Positions 8,481 to 16,882 of a DNA stretch of 64,000 nt are shown here, one piece after another. How positions within the stretch are numbered: the first letter of the stretch is position 1; the number at the start of each line of letters is the position of its first letter. Where the stretch lies: contig NZ_CP147913.1 of NCBI RefSeq assembly GCF_037414475.1, forward strand, positions 9,744,501 to 9,808,500. The letters run 5' to 3'. The position numbers and the translations under genes were made by a program. The notes beneath the pieces are model-generated. The model was not told where the DNA came from. It saw only the letters and a list, made by a program, of their open reading frames with translations, and made no database searches. The DNA is from Myxococcus stipitatus (GTDB lineage Bacteria; Myxococcota; Myxococcia; Myxococcales; Myxococcaceae).

Positions 8481-9368
8481 ATGTTGACGGTGATGGGTGC
8501 GACCGGAAATACGGGCAAGAAGGTGGTGGAGATGCTGCTCGCCGCAGGCCAGCCGGTGCGTGCACTGGGGCGCTCGGAGCAGCGGCTCGGCGAGCTCGCG
8601 GCGCGCGGCGCGGAGGTCCTCGCGGGAGACCCGAGCGATGCCGCGTTCCTGACCCGCGCCTTTCATGGCTCCAGCGCGGTCTACGTCATGCTCCCCGAGG
8701 ACCGTGAATCGCCCGACTACCACCAGGACCAGCGGCGCAAGGGCGAGGCCATCGTCCAGGCAATCCGCGAGTCCCGCGTGCGGCACGTCGTCGCGCTGAG
8801 CAGCCTGGGCGCGGACCAACCCGAGGGGACGGGCCTGCTCCTCACGCTGCGAGCCCAAGAGGAACGCCTGAAGACGCTCCGCGACACGAACATCCTGCTG
8901 CTGCGTCCCGCCTCCTTCTTCGAGAACTTCCTGAACGCGCTGCCGCTCATCCAGCACCAGGGCATCAACGCGGACTCCGTCGATCCAGACCTCTCCGTTC
9001 CAGTGATTGCGTCACGGGACATCGCGGCCGTCGCCGCGAGCGCGCTCCAGCGCCGGGACTGGAATAGCGTCGTCGTCCGCGAATTGCTCGGGCAGCGGGA
9101 CTTGAGCTACCGCGAGGCCACCCGGATTCTCGGGGCGAGGCTGGGCCGGCCCGGGCTCGACTACGTCCAGCTTCCGCCGGGGGAGATGCACCAGGCCCTC
9201 GTGCAGGCAGGAATGTCCGAGACCTTCGCCGGGCTCTATGTCCAGATGACGCAGGCCTTCAACGAAGGCCGGGTCCAACCTCGCGCGGGCAGGACGGCCG
9301 ACAACACCACGCCCACGCGCTTCGAGGACTTCGTGGCCGAGCTGCCGCTCGACTCCGCGGGTCACTGA
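8481..9368 (+). CDS. NmrA-like NAD(P)-binding oxidoreductase (atypical SDR)
   Basis: A 295-residue Rossmann protein of the NmrA/atypical short-chain dehydrogenase type. The GxxGxxG nucleotide-binding loop is at the N-terminus (MGATGNTGKK). A negatively charged region and HVVALSSLGAD follow, as in NmrA-type quinone reductases. Such proteins either reduce quinones or flavin-like substrates or sense NAD(P) redox state; the substrate cannot be read from the sequence. GGAGG sits six bases before the ATG at 8481. It is followed 13 bases later by the DUF1772 gene and is divergent from the AraC gene, suggesting an inducible two-gene operon. Confidence 0.85.
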   Translation: MLTVMGATGNTGKKVVEMLLAAGQPVRALGRSEQRLGELAARGAEVLAGDPSDAAFLTRAFHGSSAVYVMLPEDRESPDYHQDQRRKGEAIVQAIRESRVRHVVALSSLGADQPEGTGLLLTLRAQEERLKTLRDTNILLLRPASFFENFLNALPLIQHQGINADSVDPDLSVPVIASRDIAAVAASALQRRDWNSVVVRELLGQRDLSYREATRILGARLGRPGLDYVQLPPGEMHQALVQAGMSETFAGLYVQMTQAFNEGRVQPRAGRTADNTTPTRFEDFVAELPLDSAGH

Positions 9369-9381
9369 CGAGGACAGACAT

Positions 9382-9861
9382 ATGCTCGACACAGTGCTTC
9401 CCTTCCTGACGTGGGCCGCGGCCATCGGCTGCGGGTTGACGGCGGGCGTGTTCTTCGCCTTCTCGACCTTCGTGATGAAGGGCCTGGCGCGCCTGCCCTC
9501 GGCCCAAGGCATCACCGCCATGCAGGCCATCAACGTCGCCGCGGTGTCGGGCCTGTTCCTGGTGGTGTTCATGGCCACCGCGCTGGTCTGCGCGGGACTG
9601 GCCGTGTCCTCGGGATGGACTTGGGGCACGGAGGCCACGCGCTGGCGGCTCCTCGGCTGCGCGGCCTATCTGCTTGGTGGCTTCGTCGTGACGGCGGCCT
9701 TCAACGTCCCGCGCAACAACGCCCTGGCCGCGCTCCAGCCCGACAGCGCCAGCGCCGCGCTCGAGTGGGCGCGCTACCTGTCGGAGTGGACGGCCTGGAA
9801 CCACGTGCGCACCGTCGCGTGCCTGGCGGCGGCGGTGCTCTTGGTCCGCTCGCTGCGCTGA
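9382..9861 (+). CDS. DUF1772 (anthrone oxygenase-like) membrane protein
   Basis: A 159-residue protein with four predicted membrane helices (about residues 8-30, 48-75, 88-108 and 140-157). The pattern of a GVFFAFSTFVMKGL N-terminus, a central NVPRNNALA motif and a late W-x-x-WNHVRT is typical of DUF1772, the family that includes fungal anthrone oxygenase-like proteins. In bacteria these genes often lie next to NmrA-type reductases, as here. The activity in bacteria is not established. It is probably cotranscribed with the upstream reductase. Confidence 0.85.
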   Translation: MLDTVLPFLTWAAAIGCGLTAGVFFAFSTFVMKGLARLPSAQGITAMQAINVAAVSGLFLVVFMATALVCAGLAVSSGWTWGTEATRWRLLGCAAYLLGGFVVTAAFNVPRNNALAALQPDSASAALEWARYLSEWTAWNHVRTVACLAAAVLLVRSLR

Positions 9862-9914
9862 GCCCTCGCGGAGACACGGTTGCCCGCGCCGCGGACTCCT
9901 GTTATGCGGCACGG

Positions 9915-10130
9915 CAGTTGAGGGGAGTAGTTCCCACCGTCAGCGATGACGGTGGAGGGATGCTCGACACACTGGTCCTTCCGTGCCGGAAGGACCCGGG
10001 CACCCACCTCGGAAGAGGCGAACGAGACCTCCGGTCAGGCACGCAACCCCGCGTCTGTACGCGGGGCCGCGCCTTGCCGGGGATTCTCGGTGGGCGCCGT
10101 CCTCTCCCCCACCCACCTCGGCAAGGCTTC
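9915..10130 (+). promoter_or_regulatory. yybP-ykoY (Mn2+) riboswitch with expression platform
   Basis: The leader contains the conserved blocks of the yybP-ykoY manganese riboswitch: GGGGAGTAG at 9922-9930, GGCGAACGAGACC around 10017-10029, and GCCTTGCCG at 10071-10079. Perfect stems separate them: a 9-bp hairpin CCACCGTCA/TGACGGTGG, a 10-bp hairpin GGTCCTTCCG/CGGAAGGACC, and an 8-bp hairpin CCCCGCGT/ACGCGGGG. Downstream, CGGCAAGGC at 10119-10127 is an exact complement of the conserved GCCTTGCCG, giving a simple alternative pairing just ahead of the AAGGAG ribosome-binding site. The gene that follows is of the GDT1/TMEM165 type, a known partner of this riboswitch. Confidence 0.9.
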
Positions 10131-10152
10131 TCGCAGCAAGGAGCCGTTGTCG

Positions 10153-10569
10153 ATGGAATCAATCCTCAGCAGTTTCGCCCTCGTCGCCGCCAGTGAGATG
10201 GGCGACAAGACGCAACTCCTCGCGTTCAGCCTCGCCACGCGTTTCCGGAAGCCATGGCACGTCATGGCCGGCATCCTGATCGCCACGCTCGCCAACCATG
10301 CGCTCGCCTCCACCGTGGGCGTCTGGGTGGCCGGGCACGTCCCGGAGCGGTGGATGGCGGGCATCCTCGCCGTGACGTTCATCGCCTTCGGATTCTGGAC
10401 GCTCAAGCCCGATACCCTCGAGGAAGAACAGAAGCCGGCCCGCTACGGCGCGCTCGTGACGACCGCGGTCCTCTTCTTCCTCGCGGAGATGGGAGACAAG
10501 ACACAGCTGGCCACCGTGGCGCTGGCCGCGCGCTTTCAATGGAAGGCGCTCGCGCCGGGAGCAGCGTGA
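10153..10569 (+). CDS. GDT1/TMEM165 family (UPF0016) cation exporter, C-terminally shortened
   Basis: A 138-residue membrane protein with both signature motifs of the GDT1/TMEM165 family: SEMGDKT near residue 15 in the first repeat and AEMGDKT near 113 in the second. The family exports Mn2+ or Ca2+ across membranes. Members are usually about 190 residues with two more helices after the second motif. Here the frame ends soon after it (ALAARFQWKALAPGAA), and the convergent amidase gene begins ten bases later, so the last helices are gone. AAGGAG precedes ATG 10153. Expression is likely under the manganese riboswitch just upstream. The protein may be non-functional or need a partner subunit. Confidence 0.85.
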   Translation: MESILSSFALVAASEMGDKTQLLAFSLATRFRKPWHVMAGILIATLANHALASTVGVWVAGHVPERWMAGILAVTFIAFGFWTLKPDTLEEEQKPARYGALVTTAVLFFLAEMGDKTQLATVALAARFQWKALAPGAA

Positions 10570-10578
10570 GCACCTGAC

Positions 10579-12315
10579 TCAGTCGACCTTCGCGACGCGG
10601 CGGCGGTCGCCCAGGAACTCCTCCACACCGTGGGCGATCGCCTTCGCCACGTCCGTCTGATACGCGCTCGAGGCCAGCCGCTTCTCCTCTTCCGGATGGG
10701 AGAGGAAAGCGGTCTCCACGAGGATGGCCGGCATCTTCACGCCCAGGAGCACGTAGAACAGCGCCTCCTTGTGGCCCAGGCCCTTGATGTCCGAGTACTT
10801 CGTCGACAGCTCCGTCACCAGGCTGCGCTGCACCTGGTTCGCCAGCCGGGAGGACTCCTCCGTGTTCGCCTTCGTCGCCAGGTCCGCGAGAATGAACTGG
10901 AGGTCGCTGATGCCCTTCTCCGACGTCGCGTTCTCCCGCGCGGCCAGGCGGATGGAGTAGCGGTCCGCGGACGTGTTGAGCGTGTACGTCTCGATGCCGC
11001 GCAGCTTCCGGCTCGTCGCCGCGTTGCAGTGGACGGAGATGAACAAGTCCCCGCGCTCCGCGTTCGCGAACTTCGCGCGGTCCTCCAGGCGGATGAAGCG
11101 ATCATCCTCACGCGTCAGCACCACATCCAGGCCCCGCTCACGCAGCTCCTCCGCCAGCTTGAGCGAGATGGAGAGCGCCACTTCCTTCTCCCGCGTCCCC
11201 TCCTTGCCGATGGCGCCCGTGTCGTGACCGCCGTGCCCCGGGTCGATGACCACGCGCCGGACCTTGAGACCCAGCTGCTCCGCCAGCGTCAGCTCCGCGC
11301 GGCGCGACTGCTTCGCCACCGCCTTGAGCCGCGCCTGCGCCACCTCGTCATCCACCGGGCGGGTGACGGGCTTCGGCGGCTCGGACGCGGCGGGGGGCTC
11401 CGCGTTCTTGCGCGCGACGGCCGCGACCTGGACTGGCTCGGGCTCCGCGCGCGAGGGAGCCACCTTCACCTCGGCCAGGGCCTTCGGCTCGGCGGCGGCG
11501 GGCGCCTTCGACGGCTCCGTCTTCGACTCGCGCTCCTTCGACGCCATCGCCGCGGCGACGGCCTCATCCAACCCCTTGCCCTCACCCGACGACGCGCCAT
11601 TCACCGGCGCGTTCGGGTCCAGCCGAGGAATCATGGGAGACGGCTCGCGGGCCAGCTTCTCGATGGCGCCCACCAGCGCGGAGGCGGGCTTCTCCGGGGG
11701 CGGCTCGGCACGGGCCACCGCGGTGCCCTTCTCCTCCTGCGCGGCCGGCGACTTCACCGGCGCCGCGGGCTTGCGGGACGGCGTGGGCGCGGGCGGTGCC
11801 CCCTTGGGCGCGGGGAGCGAGGCCAGGAGCGCCTTCATCTCCTTCACCTGGTCGCCCTTGGTGTTGACGCTCAGCGTGTCGGAGAGCACGCGGCGCGCGT
11901 CCTCGGGACGATCCAACCGGTGGACATGGATGCGGGCGAGCGCCAGCGCGGCGTCATCCGCCAGCCGGTGCTTCGGGTAGTCGGTGCGCAGCTTCTCGTA
12001 GTCGGCGATGGCCGCCTTCAGGTCCTCCTCGACGAAGGAGATGCGGCTGAGCTCCTGGAGCAGCTCGCCCGCGGTGAAGAGCGCATCCGGCGCGCGATCA
12101 GACTTGGGGTGGCCCTTCGCCACCGCCTGGAATTTGTGCACGACGTTGAGCCAGTGGTGGCGCAGCTTGCGCCGGGCCGCGTCGTCCTTGAGCGTGTAGT
12201 ACGCGCGGCGCGCCCCCTGGTAGGCCACCTCCGCCTCGTCCTGCTTCGCGGCTCCCACCGTGCCCGGGACGAGCAACAGCAGCATGGGCAGCGCGAGCAA
12301 AAGGCGTGGGCACAT
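10579..12315 (-). CDS. N-acetylmuramoyl-L-alanine amidase (Amidase_3) with N-terminal TPR-like region
   Basis: A 578-residue secreted amidase. A signal peptide (about residues 1-20, LLLALPMLLLLVPGTVGA) is followed by a helical tetratricopeptide-like region (about 25-150, as in envelope helper proteins), a long Pro/Ala/Lys-rich linker (about 160-340) and a C-terminal Amidase_3 domain (about 360-570). The zinc and catalytic residues are present: His in DPGHGG, Glu in GTREKEV, His in SVHCNA and Glu in VETAFLS. It cleaves the bond between muramic acid and the stem peptide, probably during cell separation. GGAGG lies five bases from ATG 12315. It is last in the minus-strand run with mutS, the vWD-like and DUF3592 genes. 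Confidence 0.92.
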   Translation of the reverse strand: MCPRLLLALPMLLLLVPGTVGAAKQDEAEVAYQGARRAYYTLKDDAARRKLRHHWLNVVHKFQAVAKGHPKSDRAPDALFTAGELLQELSRISFVEEDLKAAIADYEKLRTDYPKHRLADDAALALARIHVHRLDRPEDARRVLSDTLSVNTKGDQVKEMKALLASLPAPKGAPPAPTPSRKPAAPVKSPAAQEEKGTAVARAEPPPEKPASALVGAIEKLAREPSPMIPRLDPNAPVNGASSGEGKGLDEAVAAAMASKERESKTEPSKAPAAAEPKALAEVKVAPSRAEPEPVQVAAVARKNAEPPAASEPPKPVTRPVDDEVAQARLKAVAKQSRRAELTLAEQLGLKVRRVVIDPGHGGHDTGAIGKEGTREKEVALSISLKLAEELRERGLDVVLTREDDRFIRLEDRAKFANAERGDLFISVHCNAATSRKLRGIETYTLNTSADRYSIRLAARENATSEKGISDLQFILADLATKANTEESSRLANQVQRSLVTELSTKYSDIKGLGHKEALFYVLLGVKMPAILVETAFLSHPEEEKRLASSAYQTDVAKAIAHGVEEFLGDRRRVAKVD

Positions 12316-12347
12316 GGAGGACCTCCGGCGTAACTGGGAGCTACAGG

Positions 12348-12360
12348 CGTGTGTCACACG
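12348..12360. repeat. 13-bp palindrome upstream of the amidase gene
   Basis: CGTGTG-T-CACACG is a perfect 6-1-6 palindrome centred about 40 bases upstream of the amidase start. It could be a regulator-binding site; no matching second copy was noticed nearby. Confidence 0.3.
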
Positions 12361-12403
12361 GCCCCACGTCACCAGCAAATTTTCCGCCCGTCCCCCTCTG
12401 GAC

Positions 12404-13168
12404 TCAGCGCAGCCACCCCAGCACGGCGGCGAGGTCCTGGTCGATGACTCGCGCCCAGCCGGGCTCCCGGGGAACCACCGCCGCGAGCACCTTCGCGCCA
12501 TTGCGCACCGGCGCGCGTCCCGGGCGCACCCGAGCGCGGACCTCCATCTTGACGTCCTGCCGGAAGTAGTGCGCGGGGAAGGCCACCTCGCCCTTGGACT
12601 CCGGCAGCGGCCCATCCGGCGTCAGCCACACCAGCGCGCCCAGGCGCAGCGGCTCCACCTCGGAGCGCACCAACCGCCGGGCCTCCCGAGTGAACAGGGC
12701 CACCGCCACCAGGGCCCCCACGACGAGCCCCCAGGGCATCCACCCCATCCGCGACGCTCGCGTGCGAGCGAAGCCCGCCTCGCGAGGCCGGTCCGGCGCC
12801 GCCGGGTCCACCAGCAGCTTCACCGCCGCGCCTCGCCCCAGCCCCTCCGCGTACTCCGCGAAGGTCCGCACCCCCGACACGGAGTGCTCCACGTCCTGGA
12901 AGGTGTAGAGCACCTCGAGCGTGCCCTCCGCTCCATCCCGGGCATGGGGCGGAGGAAGGCGCGTGGCGACCACCACGCCATCGACCTCTTCGGCGCGGGC
13001 CGCGAAACCATGCTCCTCGACGAAGAAGCGCCCCGCCCAGGTGGCCGCGGCGCCCAGCAGCGCCATGAAGAGCAGGCCCAGGACAGCGTCTCGCGCGAGA
13101 CGCCCCATCGCGCCAGGGACCTGCGTCAGTCGCACCTTCCGGGGTGCATGCGGAATGGCCAGTTGCAT
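12404..13168 (-). CDS. DUF3592 membrane protein
   Basis: A 254-residue protein with a membrane helix near residues 27-45 and a second near 142-160, framing a soluble beta-rich domain (GTLEVLYTFQDVEHSVSGVRTF, GAAVKLLVDPAAPDRPREAG). The pattern of conversion to a propagated 'YxF' strand and a 'V-x-x-DPAxPxxA' turn is characteristic of DUF3592. The C-terminal cytoplasmic part (about 165-254) is unusual in length. Function unknown. It lies 55 bases downstream of the vWD-like gene and 88 bases upstream of the amidase gene on the same strand. Confidence 0.7.
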   Translation of the reverse strand: MQLAIPHAPRKVRLTQVPGAMGRLARDAVLGLLFMALLGAAATWAGRFFVEEHGFAARAEEVDGVVVATRLPPPHARDGAEGTLEVLYTFQDVEHSVSGVRTFAEYAEGLGRGAAVKLLVDPAAPDRPREAGFARTRASRMGWMPWGLVVGALVAVALFTREARRLVRSEVEPLRLGALVWLTPDGPLPESKGEVAFPAHYFRQDVKMEVRARVRPGRAPVRNGAKVLAAVVPREPGWARVIDQDLAAVLGWLR

Positions 13169-13223
13169 ACGGCCATCAGCCTACACGCGCGCCAGACATC
13201 CGCCAGCCGGCCTCACGCGGGTG

Positions 13224-13895
13224 TCACTCGCCTCGCGCGCGCTTCTGCGCTTCCCCCAGTTGGTGGAAGAGGTTGCTGTCCCGGGACGTGACTTCGTCGG
13301 AGACCCGCCAGCGGCGGGCGTACATGCCGACGTCCTTCTCGATGCGAGTGCCCGTCCAGACGAGCCCCTTGGCGGGAGGATTCGTGTACGGCCCACACAG
13401 GCCCATCGTCGAGCGGAAGTTCCCCTTCGCCGCCAGGGTGATGCGCAGGGACAGCGGGTCCATCGGCTTCGAGGGGCGCTCCACGGTGATGACGTCCTGG
13501 TCGGGCGTCCGGATGATGACCAGGGCCTTGGTCACCGTCACCTGGATCTCCCCGTCCTCACAATCGAGCTTCGAGCCGTACTGGAGGCCGTTGCCATCGA
13601 CGGAGATGAGGCACGCCGACTCGCGATGCTTGAAGACCACCGCCTCGAGAATCGGCGAGCCCGCTCCCGTCGACATGCCCACCCGCATCTGCACCCAGCT
13701 CATCCCGCGAGACAGCGTGTAGATGCCCGTGGGCTCGACGTTGAAGGGGTGGCCCGCCAGCGTGGTGACACGCACGTCGGGCGCCACCGTGCACGTCGCC
13801 TCGGGTGTCGCGGGGGTGAGCTCCGGACGCTGCGCGAGCGCGACCGACGAGACACCCCACAAGAGCACCGCGAACCATCTCCAAGCTGTCTTCAC
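13224..13895 (-). CDS. Secreted protein with von Willebrand factor D-like domain
   Basis: A 223-residue protein with a clear signal peptide (MKTAWRWFAVLLWGVSSVALAQ). The mature part looks like a single vWD-type domain: an early Cys-x-V...PDVRVTTLAGHPFNV (the usual start region with D-x-x-x-x-T-x-x-G), a central DGNGLQYGSKLDCEDG, and STMGLCGPYTNPPAKG matching the GLCGxxxG signature. vWD domains mediate extracellular protein association. The family match is by motif and not exhaustive. It sits 52 bases downstream of mutS; co-location with a repair gene appears incidental. Confidence 0.65.
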   Translation of the reverse strand: MKTAWRWFAVLLWGVSSVALAQRPELTPATPEATCTVAPDVRVTTLAGHPFNVEPTGIYTLSRGMSWVQMRVGMSTGAGSPILEAVVFKHRESACLISVDGNGLQYGSKLDCEDGEIQVTVTKALVIIRTPDQDVITVERPSKPMDPLSLRITLAAKGNFRSTMGLCGPYTNPPAKGLVWTGTRIEKDVGMYARRWRVSDEVTSRDSNLFHQLGEAQKRARGE

Positions 13896-13947
13896 TGGCC
13901 CCCCATCGAAGTGAGGCCAGGATTCTCAGGGGTGCGTCACGAAGACG

Positions 13948-16731
13948 TCAACCCTGTGTCGGGTCCAGCTCACGCTGGAGCCGGGCCAACAGGTTCAACG
14001 CATCCAGCGGCGTCAGGTTGTTGATGGCCGCGGACTTCAACGACTCCAAGGCCTTCAGATGGGACGCGGGCAGCGCGGGCGCGGCCGGCGCCACCGGCGT
14101 GGGGTCTCCGAACAGCCCCAACTGCCCTGGGGCCGATGTCCGCTTCGGCGTCTGCCGCACCGCCACCCGAGGACGGCCCGCGTCGTCCAGTTCCCCTGAC
14201 TCCAAGTTCTGGAGCAGCTCGCGCGCGCGGCCCACGACCTCCGAGGGCAAGCCCGCGAGCTTCGCCACCTCGATGCCGTAGGAGCGGCTGGCGCCACCGG
14301 GAATCAGCTTGCGCAGGAAGATGACCTTGCCACCCTGCTCCTTGACGGCGATGCACAGGTTCTTCACCCGGGTCCGCTCGCGCGCCAGGTCCACCAGCTC
14401 ATGATAGTGCGTGGCGAACAGCGTGCGTGCGCTCACGTGGTCGTGCAGGTGCTCCGCCACCGCCCACGCGATGGAGAGGCCGTCGAAGGTCGACGTGCCG
14501 CGGCCAATCTCATCCAGGATGATGAGGCTCTTGCGCGTGGCGTGGTGGAGGATGTGGCTGGTCTCGGTCATCTCCACCATGAAGGTGGACTGACCACGCG
14601 CCAGGTTGTCCGCCGCGCCCACGCGCGTGAAGATGCGATCACACAACCCGATGCGCGCCGACTTCGCGGGGACGAACGAGCCTGCCTGCGCCATCAGCGC
14701 CGTGAGCGCCACCTGCCGCATCACCGTGCTCTTGCCCGCCATGTTCGGACCGGTGATGACGAGCAACTGCGCGTCCTCCGGGTCCATGCGCACGTCGTTG
14801 GGGACGAAGGACTCGCCCGCGCTCAACATCCGCTCCACCACCGGGTGCCGGCCGGCGGTGATGCTCAGCACCTCGGAGTCGTCCACCTCCGGCCGCGTGT
14901 AGCCGTACTCGGAGGCACACCGCGCGAAGGACAACAGCGCGTCCGCCGCAGCCACCGCTTCGGCCGCGGAGCGGATGCGCGGCGCCGCCGCCGCCACCTT
15001 CGCACGAAGGTCCTCGAAGAGCTGGAGTTCCAGCGCGCACCGACGCTCCTCCGCCGTGAGGACCTGCTCCTCGTGCTCCTTCAGCTCCTGCGTGACGAAG
15101 CGCTCCGCGCCCACCGTGGTCTGCTTGCGGATGTAGTCCGCTGGCACCAGGTGGAGGTTCGACTTCGTCACCTCAAGGTAGTAGCCGAAGACCTTGTTGT
15201 AGCGGATCTTCAACGAGCCGATGCCGGTGCGCTCGCGCTCGCGCTGTTCAATCTTCAGCAGCACGTCCTTGCCGGACGTGGACAGCTCCACGAGCCTGTC
15301 CAGCTCCTCGTGGTAGCCCTGGCGGATGAGGCCGCCCTCCTTGAGCGTGACGGGAGGCTCGTCCACCACGGCGCGCGCCAGCAGGTCCGCCAGCTCCGGC
15401 AGCGCCGTCAGCGGGCCCGACAGCGACTGGAGCAGCGACGTCTGGCACCGGGCCAGCGCGGCCCCCAGGCGAGGGAGCTGCGACAGCGACACGCCCAGCG
15501 CGCGCAGGTCCCGCGCGTTGCCCGCGCCGAGCGACAGCCGGCCCGTCAACCGCTCGAGGTCCGCGACCTCCTTGAGGATGCCGCTCAGCTCCTCGCGCCA
15601 GACGCTGCGCGCGGACAACTCCTCCACCGCGTCCAGCCGCTCATGAATCTCCGGCAAGGACCCCAGCGGAGAAGCGAGCCAGCGCGCGAGCTTGCGCGCG
15701 CCCATGCTCGTCACCGTCCGGTCCAACACCCCCAGGAGCGAACCCTTGCGCCCGCCATCCCGCTGGGAGCGCAGCACCTCCAGGTTGGAGCGGGAGGACT
15801 CGTCCATCAGCAGACTGCCCGAGCGCGCCTGCCGGCTGAGCCGGTCGATGTGGGCCGCGGGCGTCTTCTGCGTGTCCTTCAGGTACCGCAGCGCCGCGCC
15901 GGCCGCGCCCGTGGCCATGGGCGCGTCATCCAGACCGAAGGCGGACAGCGACTGCACGGCGAAGTGCGAGCGCAGGAAGACCGCCGCGCGCGCCGGGTCG
16001 AACGAAGCGGCCTCGCTCTCCGCGATGGACGGCACGCGCGACAGCCGGGCGCACAGCTGCGCGACCTCCGGAGCGTTGCGCTGTCCCGCGGCGACGAGAA
16101 TCTCGCGAGGTTCCACGCGCGAGAGCGACTCCGCCAGCTCCGCCGCGCTCGACGCCTCCACCGCGAGGAACTCGCCCGTGGACGCCTCCAGCAGCGCGCC
16201 GCCCCAGCCGCGCTCGCTCCAACAGACCGCGGCCAGGAAGTTGCTGTCGCGAGGCTCCAGGACCTCCTCGTCCAGCACCATGCCCGGGGTGATGACCCGC
16301 GTCACCTCGCGCCGGACGATGCCGGGGCCACTGCCGGCCTCCTCCACCTGTTCGCAGATGGCGACCTTGAGCCCCTCCGAGATGAGGCGCGCGATGTAGC
16401 GGCGCGACGAGTGGTAGGGGATGCCGCACATCGGCACCTTGTCGGCGCCCTTGGCCCTGGCGGTGAGGGTGATCTGGAGGATCTCCGAGGCCTTCACCGC
16501 GTCCTCGAAGAACATCTCGTAGAAGTCCCCGAGCCGGAAGAAGAGCACCGTGTCCGGGTGCGACGCCTTCACCTCGAGGTACTGGCGCATCATGGGCGTC
16601 AGCGAGGCAATCTCCCTCGCGCCGGCCCCGTCGCTCGCCTTCTCCCCTTCCGAGCCGACGTCGGGCGTCGGGTCCACGGGAAGCTCCACCCCTGCTGCCT
16701 TGGCTGCCTTCGTCTGCTGCGTCACGGCCAT
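13948..16731 (-). CDS. mutS: DNA mismatch repair protein MutS
   Basis: A 927-residue MutS1-type protein. The mismatch-reading Phe-x-Glu motif is in GDFYEMF near residue 70. The connector, lever and clamp regions follow, then the ABC-type ATPase with Walker A GPNMAGKST, Walker B IILDEIGRGTS and the family motif FATHYHELVDL. It recognises mispairs and recruits MutL to start strand-specific repair. The C-terminal helix-turn-helix/dimerisation tail is present (LDALNLLARLQREL). ATG 16731 (MAVTQQTKAA) with GGGCGAGG before it is preferred over the upstream ATG at 16779. It is divergent from nhaA. Length is slightly above the usual 850-880 because of N-terminal and linker extensions. Confidence 0.97.
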   Translation of the reverse strand: MAVTQQTKAAKAAGVELPVDPTPDVGSEGEKASDGAGAREIASLTPMMRQYLEVKASHPDTVLFFRLGDFYEMFFEDAVKASEILQITLTARAKGADKVPMCGIPYHSSRRYIARLISEGLKVAICEQVEEAGSGPGIVRREVTRVITPGMVLDEEVLEPRDSNFLAAVCWSERGWGGALLEASTGEFLAVEASSAAELAESLSRVEPREILVAAGQRNAPEVAQLCARLSRVPSIAESEAASFDPARAAVFLRSHFAVQSLSAFGLDDAPMATGAAGAALRYLKDTQKTPAAHIDRLSRQARSGSLLMDESSRSNLEVLRSQRDGGRKGSLLGVLDRTVTSMGARKLARWLASPLGSLPEIHERLDAVEELSARSVWREELSGILKEVADLERLTGRLSLGAGNARDLRALGVSLSQLPRLGAALARCQTSLLQSLSGPLTALPELADLLARAVVDEPPVTLKEGGLIRQGYHEELDRLVELSTSGKDVLLKIEQRERERTGIGSLKIRYNKVFGYYLEVTKSNLHLVPADYIRKQTTVGAERFVTQELKEHEEQVLTAEERRCALELQLFEDLRAKVAAAAPRIRSAAEAVAAADALLSFARCASEYGYTRPEVDDSEVLSITAGRHPVVERMLSAGESFVPNDVRMDPEDAQLLVITGPNMAGKSTVMRQVALTALMAQAGSFVPAKSARIGLCDRIFTRVGAADNLARGQSTFMVEMTETSHILHHATRKSLIILDEIGRGTSTFDGLSIAWAVAEHLHDHVSARTLFATHYHELVDLARERTRVKNLCIAVKEQGGKVIFLRKLIPGGASRSYGIEVAKLAGLPSEVVGRARELLQNLESGELDDAGRPRVAVRQTPKRTSAPGQLGLFGDPTPVAPAAPALPASHLKALESLKSAAINNLTPLDALNLLARLQRELDPTQG

Positions 16732-16882
16732 CCTCGCCCTTCTCTCATGCCCCCACCCGTGGATCAACGAACGCCTCACCCTACCCGCCGCGTTTCCCTA
16801 TCACCCGGGGCCGACATTTCGACAGGCCGCGGGCCGAAAACGGGTGCATGCCCCCACGGGTGCATGTCATGGGATTGAGGTC

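Noticed and set aside
9862-10152. N-terminal extension of the GDT1-type gene starting at 9946
   Set aside because: The extension translates the conserved riboswitch and lacks hydrophobic or family character; ATG 10153 with AAGGAG is the natural start.
14401-16878. An 825-codon plus-strand frame opposite mutS
   Set aside because: Same antisense effect of high third-position GC; no recognisable domain.
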